Below are positions 23,870-30,339 of a stretch of 55,217 nt of DNA, piece by piece. Origin of the DNA: an uncultured Eubacteriales bacterium (GTDB taxonomy: Bacteria > Bacillota > Clostridia > Oscillospirales > Oscillospiraceae); NCBI GenBank assembly GCA_900544975.1, contig UQXI01000016.1, positions 1-55,217 on the forward strand, given 5' to 3'. A model generated the notes under the pieces. That model saw only the letters and a program-made list of their open reading frames with translations. It searched no databases and had not been told where the DNA came from. Position 1 is the first letter of the stretch. Each line of letters opens with the position of its first letter. The position numbers were made by a program, and so were the translations under genes.

Positions 23870-25249
23870 ATGAACCAGGGGAAAAATGAGGATTTGGGCC
23901 AGGGAAGTGTGGGGAAGCTGCTGCTGCGGCTGGCCCTGCCGACCATCACCGCTCAGCTGGTGAACGCCCTGTATAACATGGTGGACCGGGTTTATATTGG
24001 TCACATCCCTGTGGTGGGGCGGACGGCTCTCACCGGGGTGGGGGTGTGCATGAGCCTCATTATGATCATCTCTGCTTTTGCAGCCCTCACGGCCATGGGT
24101 GGGGCTACCCGGGCCTCCATTTTCCTGGGCCGGGGGGACCGGGCGGGAGCGGAGAAAATTCTGGGCAACTGTGTCACCGGTGCGGTGTCGGCTAGCCTGG
24201 TGCTGACGGTGGTGTTTCTGCTCTTCAGCCGACCGCTGCTCATGGCCTTCGGGGCCAGTGAGGAGACCATTGGCTACGCCGTGCAGTATATGAGAATTTA
24301 CGCCCTGGGTACGGTATTTGTGGAGCTGGCCCTGGGACTCAATGCCTTCATCACAGCTCAGGGGTTTGCCTCGGTGGCCATGATCAGCGTACTCATTGGC
24401 GCAGTGGCCAATATGATTCTGGATGCGATTTTGATCCCGGGGTTGGGAATGGGAGTGGCGGGGGCTGCTCTGGCGACCATCATCTCCCAGGGGCTTTCCG
24501 CCGCTTGGGTGGTCCGGTTCCTTCTGGGGAAGAAAACGGGTCTGCGCATCCGGCGGGAGAATCTGCGGCTGGACTGGAAGCTCTATGGACCCTGCCTGGC
24601 CCTGGGCCTGTCTCCCTTCATCATGCAGTCCACAGAGGGCGTGATTTCCGTGTGCTTCAACGCCTCGCTCCAGCGCTATGGCGGGGATCTGGCGGTGGGA
24701 GCCATGACCATTCTGGCCAGTGTGATGCAGTTTTCCATGCTGCCCCTCCAGGGCCTGACCCAGGGAGCCCAGCCCATCATCAGTTACAATTTTGGCGCCA
24801 AAAACGTCCAGCGGGTGAAACGGGCCTTTCGGCTGCTGCTCATCTGCTGCCTGAGCTATTCCACGCTGCTGTGGCTTCTGGCGATGCTGTGTCCCGGGGT
24901 TTTGGCGTCGATTTTTGCCACAGATGAGGCCCTCATTTCTTACAGCGCCTGGGCGATGCGGATTTATATGGCGGCGTCTCTCATCTTTGGGGCCCAAATT
25001 GCCTGCCAGCAGACCTTCATTGCCCTGGGCAATGCCAAAACCTCCCTATTTTTGGCGGTGCTGCGGAAGATCATTCTGTTGATTCCGCTGATTTTGCTGC
25101 TGCCTCTGCTGTTCCGGACGGGAGAAGAGAAGGCCATGGCCGTGTTCCTGGCGGAGCCGGTGGCCGATACGCTGGCGGTGCTGGCGACGGTGTGTACCTT
25201 TGCCATTCAGTTTAAAAAGACCATGAAAGGGCTGGAGGAGGCGGCATGA
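23870..25249 (+). CDS. MATE-family efflux transporter
   Basis: A 459-residue polytopic exchanger with twelve expected membrane segments and the MATE hallmarks LALPTITAQLVNALYNMVDRVYIG near the N-terminus and GAQPIISYNFGAKN in the second half. It would export cationic compounds using a Na+ or H+ gradient; the substrate is unknown. It follows mtnN by 14 bases with GGAGG and overlaps the next gene by 4 bases. Confidence 0.93.
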   Translation: MNQGKNEDLGQGSVGKLLLRLALPTITAQLVNALYNMVDRVYIGHIPVVGRTALTGVGVCMSLIMIISAFAALTAMGGATRASIFLGRGDRAGAEKILGNCVTGAVSASLVLTVVFLLFSRPLLMAFGASEETIGYAVQYMRIYALGTVFVELALGLNAFITAQGFASVAMISVLIGAVANMILDAILIPGLGMGVAGAALATIISQGLSAAWVVRFLLGKKTGLRIRRENLRLDWKLYGPCLALGLSPFIMQSTEGVISVCFNASLQRYGGDLAVGAMTILASVMQFSMLPLQGLTQGAQPIISYNFGAKNVQRVKRAFRLLLICCLSYSTLLWLLAMLCPGVLASIFATDEALISYSAWAMRIYMAASLIFGAQIACQQTFIALGNAKTSLFLAVLRKIILLIPLILLLPLLFRTGEEKAMAVFLAEPVADTLAVLATVCTFAIQFKKTMKGLEEAA

Positions 25250-25869
25250 ATCCGGAGAGCTTGATTTTTGATGTGGACGGAACCCTGTGGAATTCTGTGG
25301 ATCTGGTGGTGCGGGGGTGGAACCTGGCGTTGGAAGAGGCGGGGTTGCCCCCTGCCTGCACCCCGGAGGGGATTCGGCCGCTGTTTGGCAAAACCATGGA
25401 CGAGATTGCCCTGGCCCTCTTGCCTGGCCTGGAACCGGAAAAACGCCGGGACGTGATGAGCGCCTGTATGGCCTGGGAGGACCGGGTGATGCAGCAAGAT
25501 CCCTGCGACATTTTCTATCCACGGGTCCGGGAGACTCTGGAGACCCTGTCAGGCCGTCACCGCCTGTATATCGTCAGCAACTGCCAGGTGGGTTATATTG
25601 AACTGCTTCTGAAAAAGGGCCGTCTGGGGCGCCTGATCCGGGATCACGCCTGTTTTGGTGAGACAGGGCGGTGCAAGGGGGAGACCATGCGCCTGCTGAT
25701 GGAGCGCAATGGAATTGCGGAAGCCGCCTATGTGGGCGACACCCAGGGGGATCTGGAGGCCGCCCGTCTGGCGGGGATCCCCTTTGTCTGGGCTGCGTAC
25801 GGATTCGGCAAACCGGAGGCCTGGGAGGTCAAGATTGACCGCTTCTCCCAGCTGACGGAGTTGTTTTGA
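25246..25869 (+). CDS. HAD-superfamily hydrolase
   Basis: A 207-residue phosphatase-like protein with motif I FDVDGTLWNS, motif II VSNCQVG and motif IV VGDTQGDLEAARLAG. The tryptophan after the second aspartate is typical of a clostridial subgroup often called HAD family hydrolase. Substrate unknown. It is translationally coupled to the MATE gene and ends the operon that began with the LURP-one gene. Confidence 0.9.
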   Translation: MNPESLIFDVDGTLWNSVDLVVRGWNLALEEAGLPPACTPEGIRPLFGKTMDEIALALLPGLEPEKRRDVMSACMAWEDRVMQQDPCDIFYPRVRETLETLSGRHRLYIVSNCQVGYIELLLKKGRLGRLIRDHACFGETGRCKGETMRLLMERNGIAEAAYVGDTQGDLEAARLAGIPFVWAAYGFGKPEAWEVKIDRFSQLTELF

Positions 25870-25953
25870 GCGTATGGATGTTCGATTGCGAACAGAGAGG
25901 GACGCCTCAGGTTCTCCGTAGGATTCTCCTGCCGTCGCCTGTGCGGATAGAAA

Positions 25954-26034
25954 ACCGGTGGCTCTGATTTCTCAAAGCCGCCGGTCTTGGGTGTGACCAT
26001 GCTGCTGGTACGACGGCTTTTCTTTTGCCGTCGT
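25954..26034. terminator. Two consecutive stem-loops in a convergent intergenic region
   Basis: The first hairpin pairs ACCGGTGGCT with AGCCGCCGGT (25954-25985). The second pairs ACGACGGC with GCCGTCGT around a T-rich loop (26010-26034). They lie between the plus-strand HAD gene and the end of a minus-strand gene. Neither has a classical U-tract after it, so termination is probable by position only. Confidence 0.5.
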
Positions 26035-26065
26035 GGGGCAGATTGGATTCGTATTCAGAACGCGC

Positions 26066-26995
26066 CTATTTTCTTTCCGCTGTCCGTTGCTCCTGTTCAC
26101 TTTTCAGCCGCGCTTTCGCTTGCTCTACAGTTTCACCATCTCTTGTGAGGTAGCGGCTCACAAAAGCATCCTCTACTTTGGTGTAGCTTCCAACAACAGC
26201 ATCTTGGATGTGAGTATAACCGCCGACTACGGCGTCCTCGATTTTTGTAAACGTGTCAACCGCTTTTTTGGAAATTTCTTCTTGTGCCTTTTCTATTTTT
26301 GATTTTTTCATCGTGCCTTGTCCTTTCTTCGTGATTCCTCTGTGTATCATGATTCCCCCCAGTGCCAGTACGAACAGATAAACTGCACTTCCCGATAAAA
26401 TATTCATCATGCGGATCTCCGTCTCACCCATCCCGTCAAAGGAAACGAGCATAGACCGCTGTAAGGTCAAGATAGATGCTGCTGCTTCCGCATAGCCGAT
26501 GGTTCGGAGCACCATAAGCAGCGGAGCGTGTTTTTTTCGCTGTCTGACTGCCTTGGCAATTGCTGCTGTTAGTTTCGTAAATGAATAGGTCGCAATGGCA
26601 ATCATCATGATTTTGTCTCGCTTTATGGCGATATTTTGCGACAGGCTGATGTAATTTGCTCCTGCCAAGACGATACTCAAAATGACAAGCAGAACGCCGC
26701 ACAGTTTCATCACAAAATATTCCCTGTCCTCGGAAGGGGTGGCTCTGTTCTTATATTCACATAAAATAACGGAGGACCGCATGATGCTTAGGATGATATA
26801 GTAAGCGCACATTGTAATCAACCATAAAGACTGATTGATTATTCCAAGCGCACCGTGATAGAGGGCATACAGAAGATTGACGCTAAATGTGAACACAGCG
26901 AATCGGATCATGCGGAACCGCTGCTCCCGAAGGACCCGTTTCCTAGCGCTGTTTGTTCTGCGCTGCCAATGATCTGCTATCTTGCGTTCACTCAT
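26066..26995 (-). CDS. Membrane protein with C-terminal 11-residue repeats (unknown function)
   Basis: A 309-residue protein with about six hydrophobic segments (residues 30-220) and a soluble C-terminal tail. The tail holds three 11-residue repeats: TKIEDAVVGGY, THIQDAVVGSY and TKVEDAFVSRY (residues 250-282), then LTRDGETVEQAKARL. An internal ATG at 26311 (MKKSKIEKAQEE, residue 229) is preceded by AAAGGA at 9 bases, so an 81-residue tail protein could also be made alone; I recall such small proteins as separate genes elsewhere. The gene overlaps its upstream partner by 8 bases. Function not recognised. Confidence 0.8.
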   Translation of the reverse strand: MSERKIADHWQRRTNSARKRVLREQRFRMIRFAVFTFSVNLLYALYHGALGIINQSLWLITMCAYYIILSIMRSSVILCEYKNRATPSEDREYFVMKLCGVLLVILSIVLAGANYISLSQNIAIKRDKIMMIAIATYSFTKLTAAIAKAVRQRKKHAPLLMVLRTIGYAEAAASILTLQRSMLVSFDGMGETEIRMMNILSGSAVYLFVLALGGIMIHRGITKKGQGTMKKSKIEKAQEEISKKAVDTFTKIEDAVVGGYTHIQDAVVGSYTKVEDAFVSRYLTRDGETVEQAKARLKSEQEQRTAERK

Positions 26996-27359
26996 GAATT
27001 CCCTTTGTCATGGGAATGAGACAGAGCAGGGCAACAATACCCACCAAGCCGATGCAGATGCCAAGCAGCATGTGATCCCAGACCATGCAGAAGCACATTC
27101 CTACCCCCAGCGCCAAAGCGCCCACAACACCCATGACGATGGTGAGGAGCGTTTTGCCCGAAAGCCGAATGGGGGCTTTATGTTCCATCTTCCGCCATAC
27201 GGCCAGCGTAACCAGGCCAAGTAGAAGTCCCACGCAGCCAAAGACAATCCCTGGCCGGAAGGCGTCCCACTCCGGGATGAGCGCCATGCACATTCCCAGC
27301 GCGAACAGTACGCCACTGATCACACCCAATAACATCGCAATCAAACTGCTTTTTTTCAT
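26988..27359 (-). CDS. Small four-helix membrane protein (unknown function)
   Basis: A 123-residue hydrophobic protein with four predicted membrane segments arranged as two similar halves: LLGVISGVLFALGMCMALIPEW and LTIVMGVVGALALGVGMCFCMVWD both have the ALGMCM/ALGVGMC pattern, suggesting an internal duplication. First gene of the minus-strand pair, read from a promoter that lies within the inverted repeat at 27419-27463, opposite a TetR regulator. Function unknown. Confidence 0.8.
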   Translation of the reverse strand: MKKSSLIAMLLGVISGVLFALGMCMALIPEWDAFRPGIVFGCVGLLLGLVTLAVWRKMEHKAPIRLSGKTLLTIVMGVVGALALGVGMCFCMVWDHMLLGICIGLVGIVALLCLIPMTKGIHE

Positions 27360-27409
27360 TTCAGGTTCCTCCTATTTCAAGTCAACAGCTGTTCGCTTGT
27401 TGCAAAAAT

Positions 27410-27463
27410 AGTATAGTGCCGACGGTGCACAAAAACAATCAACAATACGTGCACAAGTGTCGG
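27410..27463 (-). promoter_or_regulatory. Divergent promoter with TetR-type operator
   Basis: On the minus strand TTGTTT (27433-27438) and TATACT (27410-27415) are 17 bases apart. They are overlapped by a long imperfect inverted repeat, CCGAC-GTGCAC (27419-27430) and GTGCAC-GTCGG (27450-27463). The TetR gene starts 17 bases away on the other strand, so control of both directions by that protein is likely. Confidence 0.6.
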
Positions 27464-27479
27464 TTTAAAGGGGATTTTC

Positions 27480-28043
27480 ATGAATACAAAGAACAACAGG
27501 CGCAAACGAGATTCCGTGCAAAAAATGGAACAGGTGTTGATCGAGCTTTTGCAAACCAAGGAGCTGCATCAAATCAGCGTATCCGATCTCTGCAAACGGG
27601 CGGGCCTGAACCGGAGCACCTTTTATGCCAATTATGTGGATATATACGAGTTGGCGGATAGGCTGAGGGAAAAGCTGGAGGATGAAGTGGCGGCATTATA
27701 CCAAAATGAGGTGATGCAAGGCTTTAACTCCAACGATTACTTGAAGCTGTTCCGGCACATTGCACAAAATCAGATATTCTACCGGACTTATTTCAAACTT
27801 GGATATGACGAGAAGTATAAAATAACGCTCTATGATTACAAACTTGCAGAAATGCATTTTAAAAATCGGTTTGTTGAATATCATATTGCGTTTTTTAAGA
27901 GCGGAATGACAAAAATAATCAAGTTGTGGTTGCAAAACGGCTGCAAAGAGACGCCAGAGGAGATGGCCGAGATCCTGCAGAGCGAATATCGGGGCCGGGA
28001 GGAATTTTTCTCGGGATCCGGGACAGAGGCCGGGCGGATGTAG
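27480..28043 (+). CDS. TetR/AcrR-family transcriptional regulator
   Basis: A 187-residue regulator. The N-terminal helix-turn-helix reads ELHQISVSDLCKRAGLNRSTFYANYVDIYEL (two helices with the RSTFY recognition segment). The C-terminal ligand domain resembles the DhaS-like group of short TetR proteins (FYRTYFKLGY). It diverges from the membrane-protein pair and most likely represses it through the inverted repeat between them. Its low GC content differs from the backbone. Ligand unknown. Confidence 0.9.
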   Translation: MNTKNNRRKRDSVQKMEQVLIELLQTKELHQISVSDLCKRAGLNRSTFYANYVDIYELADRLREKLEDEVAALYQNEVMQGFNSNDYLKLFRHIAQNQIFYRTYFKLGYDEKYKITLYDYKLAEMHFKNRFVEYHIAFFKSGMTKIIKLWLQNGCKETPEEMAEILQSEYRGREEFFSGSGTEAGRM

Positions 28044-28133
28044 TTGTGTATACTCCCGTCCTCTTGCATGATACTGGAAGTTCTGCTTTGAATTTTGTGG
28101 TCTTGCCCATATTAGGGAGTTGGACAGCCGAAA

Positions 28134-28166
28134 TAAAAAACGGCATAGCCAGAAAGGCTATGCCGT
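28134..28166 (-). terminator. Rho-independent terminator of rpmB
   Basis: ACGGCATAGCC and GGCTATGCCGT pair perfectly around a 5-base loop. On the minus strand the stem is followed by TTTTTTATTT. Placed 22 bases after the rpmB stop. Confidence 0.93.
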
Positions 28167-28187
28167 AATTTATGTGGCAGGGTGGGA

Positions 28188-28376
28188 TCAGATGGCACGC
28201 TCAACCTTGTTGGAACGGAGACATCTTGTACAGACGTATACATGGCGCGGAGTACCGTCGACAATCGCCTTAACGCGCTTCACATTGGGCTTCCACATTC
28301 TGTTGGAACGTCTGTGGGAATGGGAGACCTTAATGCCAAAGGTTACGCCCTTGCCGCAAATATCGCACTTAGCCAT
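28188..28376 (-). CDS. rpmB: 50S ribosomal protein L28
   Basis: Structural protein of the large ribosomal subunit. 62 residues, starting MAKCDICGKGVTFG and ending LRSNKVERAI, with SHSHRRSNRMWKPN as the family signature. The pairs CDIC and CTRC make this the zinc-binding (C+) form. ATG at 28376 has GGAGGTG upstream; a longer frame upstream lacks support. Monocistronic, with its own promoter and terminator. Confidence 0.97.
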   Translation of the reverse strand: MAKCDICGKGVTFGIKVSHSHRRSNRMWKPNVKRVKAIVDGTPRHVYVCTRCLRSNKVERAI

Positions 28377-28435
28377 TAGCTGCACCTCCAATCCATGAGA
28401 AAATCGCCGGATGAACCCGGGCGGACACGGCTAAT

Positions 28436-28464
28436 ATAATACCAGATGCGGCCCCAAATTGCAA
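28436..28464 (-). promoter_or_regulatory. SigmaA promoter of rpmB
   Basis: On the minus strand TTGCAA (28459-28464) and TATTAT (28436-28441) are 17 bases apart, about 60 bases upstream of the rpmB start. Confidence 0.75.
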
Positions 28465-28504
28465 GGGGAAAAAGGGAAAAAAACCAAAATTTTTTAAAAT
28501 CCGG

Positions 28505-28533
28505 TTGATATTCCAGGGGCAATTCGCTATAAT
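28505..28533 (+). promoter_or_regulatory. SigmaA promoter of hprK
   Basis: TTGATA (28505-28510) and a perfect TATAAT (28528-28533) are 17 bases apart, about 33 bases before the hprK start. It diverges from the rpmB promoter. Confidence 0.8.
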
Positions 28534-28566
28534 CGTCTGTGTGAAATTCTGAATGAGGTGACAGTC

Positions 28567-29514
28567 ATGATCGACACCTACAGCGTGCCGCTTACCCAAC
28601 TGGTACAGGAGTTCCAATTGACCCCCGCTTACCGGTCCAGTGACTATGAAGCCATTCGTGTGACGGTGGAGGACGTCTCCCGGCCTGGGCTGCAGCTGGC
28701 GGGATATTTTGACCACTTTGAGCCCATGCGCCTGCAGGTGCTGGGCAATGTGGAGATGAGCTATCTGCGGAAGATCTCCCCGGAGCAGCGGAGCATCATC
28801 TTTGACCGGCTGTTCTCCTTCAAAATTCCCGCCCTCATTATTGCCCGCAATATGGACCCGGATGAAACCTGCATGGAAATGGCCAGGAAGCATGACATCA
28901 CCGTGTTACGCTGCCAGGAGACTACGTCGTATATGGTGTCCAGCCTGATCTCCTTCCTGAAGAGCGCCCTGGCCCCCCGAATCACCCGCCACGGCGTCCT
29001 GGTGGATGTGTATGGCGAGGGGCTGCTCCTGGTGGGGGAGAGCGGCATTGGAAAGAGCGAAGCTGCGGTGGAGCTCATCAAGCGGGGCCACCGGCTCATT
29101 GCCGACGATGCTGTGGAAATCAAGAGAATTTCCTCCACCAGTCTCATGGGTACGGCGCCGGAATTGATCCGGAACTATATTGAGCTCCGGGGCATCGGCC
29201 TCATCAATGTGGCAAAGCTCTTTGGCATGGGCGCCATCAAGGGGGAAAATGTGATTGACCTGGTGATCAACATCGTCCCCTGGAGCAACCACGAGATTTA
29301 CGACCGCCTGGGGCTGGATGAGCAGTGTATCGACATCCTGGGCGTCAAAGTGCCCCAAATCACCATCCCCATCACCCCCGGCCGAAACCTGGCCGTCATC
29401 CTGGAGGCTGCGGCCATGAATAACCGCCAGAAGAAAATGGGCTATAATGCTGCGGTGGAATTCACAGAGCAGATGAACAAGCATTTTGACGAGAGCGTGG
29501 GGCAGAATTTTTAA
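28567..29514 (+). CDS. hprK: HPr kinase/phosphorylase
   Basis: Phosphorylates Ser46 of HPr in response to glycolytic state and also removes the phosphate; a key element of carbon catabolite control in Firmicutes. The 315-residue protein has the N-terminal MurF-like domain, then Walker A GESGIGKS (157-164), the HRLIADD segment and the family signature IELRGIGLINV. ATG at 28567 is chosen because GAGGTG lies 6 bases upstream; an in-frame GTG at 28558 falls inside that site. It stands alone here, without lgt or HPr. Confidence 0.95.
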   Translation: MIDTYSVPLTQLVQEFQLTPAYRSSDYEAIRVTVEDVSRPGLQLAGYFDHFEPMRLQVLGNVEMSYLRKISPEQRSIIFDRLFSFKIPALIIARNMDPDETCMEMARKHDITVLRCQETTSYMVSSLISFLKSALAPRITRHGVLVDVYGEGLLLVGESGIGKSEAAVELIKRGHRLIADDAVEIKRISSTSLMGTAPELIRNYIELRGIGLINVAKLFGMGAIKGENVIDLVINIVPWSNHEIYDRLGLDEQCIDILGVKVPQITIPITPGRNLAVILEAAAMNNRQKKMGYNAAVEFTEQMNKHFDESVGQNF

Positions 29515-29528
29515 TTGATCATCATGAG

Positions 29529-29564
29529 ATCCCGGCGGCAAGGGGAAAAGCCTGCTGCCGGGAT
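29529..29564 (+). terminator. Stem-loop after hprK
   Basis: ATCCCGGCGGCA and TGCTGCCGGGAT pair closely around an A-rich loop, 15 bases after the hprK stop. The following bases (ATGTTG) are not a U-tract, so efficiency is uncertain. Confidence 0.6.
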
Positions 29565-29659
29565 ATGTTGCGCTTGGGTGATCTGCTACGTTGTAACCGC
29601 AAAAATATGACGTTTTGCTTTGCGGTAAGGTTTCCCCTTGAGGGAATGGGATCCAAACT

Positions 29660-29976
29660 GCAGGGAGGACCGGTGTCTCCTCTTACTGTAGACATTACAA
29701 ATTCGCCGAACGTAGGATGGAAACACATGGTGTTTCTGCTGGGCGGACACATAGGTCCGCCCCTACGGCAGGTGGTGAGGATGGGCAGAAATGATCCGAC
29801 ATGTTTTGCTATTGAAATTCCAGATTTTTGGAAGAAAAGTGAAGCTATTCTACGAAAATGCGAAGAATCTGTTCATGCACAGTGTTGGGATATCGCGGTA
29901 GGGGCGGACCTGTGTGTCCGCCCGTGGTAGGCATTGCAAATTCGGCGAAAAATAGAGGAACGCATACGATGTTTCC
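29660..29976. repeat. Cluster of three palindromic intergenic repeat copies
   Basis: Copy B (about 29898-29976) holds GGGCGGAC/GTCCGCCC arms (29902-29923) followed by GTAGGCATTGCAAATTCGGCG. Copy A (about 29662-29736) has a worn palindrome (GGAGGACCGGTGTCTCC) followed by GTAGACATTACAAATTCGCCG (29688-29710). A third copy of the palindrome lies between them in opposite orientation (29741-29766). The spacing and orientation suggest a mobile or amplified non-coding repeat family. I see no protein-coding gene in 29565-30015. Confidence 0.7.
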
Positions 29977-30015
29977 ATGTAAATCGTGATATTGCGGCAA
30001 TTTTGTTTCCGCCCA

Positions 30016-30044
30016 TTGACACGGAGCGGAAATTATGTTATCCT
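30016..30044 (+). promoter_or_regulatory. SigmaA promoter of the thrS T-box leader
   Basis: A perfect TTGACA (30016-30021) and TATCCT (30039-30044) are 17 bases apart. Transcription would start near 30051, giving a leader of about 290 bases before thrS. Confidence 0.72.
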
Positions 30045-30050
30045 GTATCA

Positions 30051-30303
30051 GTACCAATGGCTGAGACGAAGATTTGCCCCTGTGTAAGACGGTCAGAGAG
30101 GGACTTGTATGGTGGAAGAGTCCTACGCCCCTGTGCAGTTGTGGCGCACCCCTTCCGAGCCGCTCTGCTGAACGTTTTTAGTAAGCGGAGACGGGTCCGC
30201 CCGTTACAGCGGCAATGAGTGGCAGCGATACTCGCTGCAACCAGGGTGGAACCGTGGAATACGCTTTGTATCCCACCCCTGATTCTTTCAGGGGTGGGTT
30301 TTT
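30051..30303 (+). promoter_or_regulatory. T-box riboswitch upstream of thrS
   Basis: Leader RNA that senses uncharged tRNA (expected tRNA-Thr). The T-box itself, AGGGTGGAACCGTG, is at 30243-30256. The terminator stem CCCACCCCTG/CAGGGGTGGG with TTTTT follows at 30272-30303. The distal loop of stem I shows GGTGGAA (30111-30117), fitting the conserved GGNGNRA motif. A stem III hairpin (GCAGCGATACTCGCTGC) precedes the T-box. A Thr codon ACC at 30148-30150 is a possible specifier but was not proven by folding. Confidence 0.93.
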
Positions 30304-30339
30304 GTATGCCCGCCCCAATCTAAAAGGAGGGACGCAACC

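Noticed and set aside
23852..24997. Minus-strand 381-codon frame opposite the MATE gene
   Set aside because: Composition rich in His/Gln/Gly/Arg and no motif; shadow of the membrane protein gene.
29660..29976. Possible CRISPR array from the repeated GGGCGGAC units
   Set aside because: Only three copies, in both orientations and unevenly spaced, with no cas genes; they fit a dispersed palindromic repeat.
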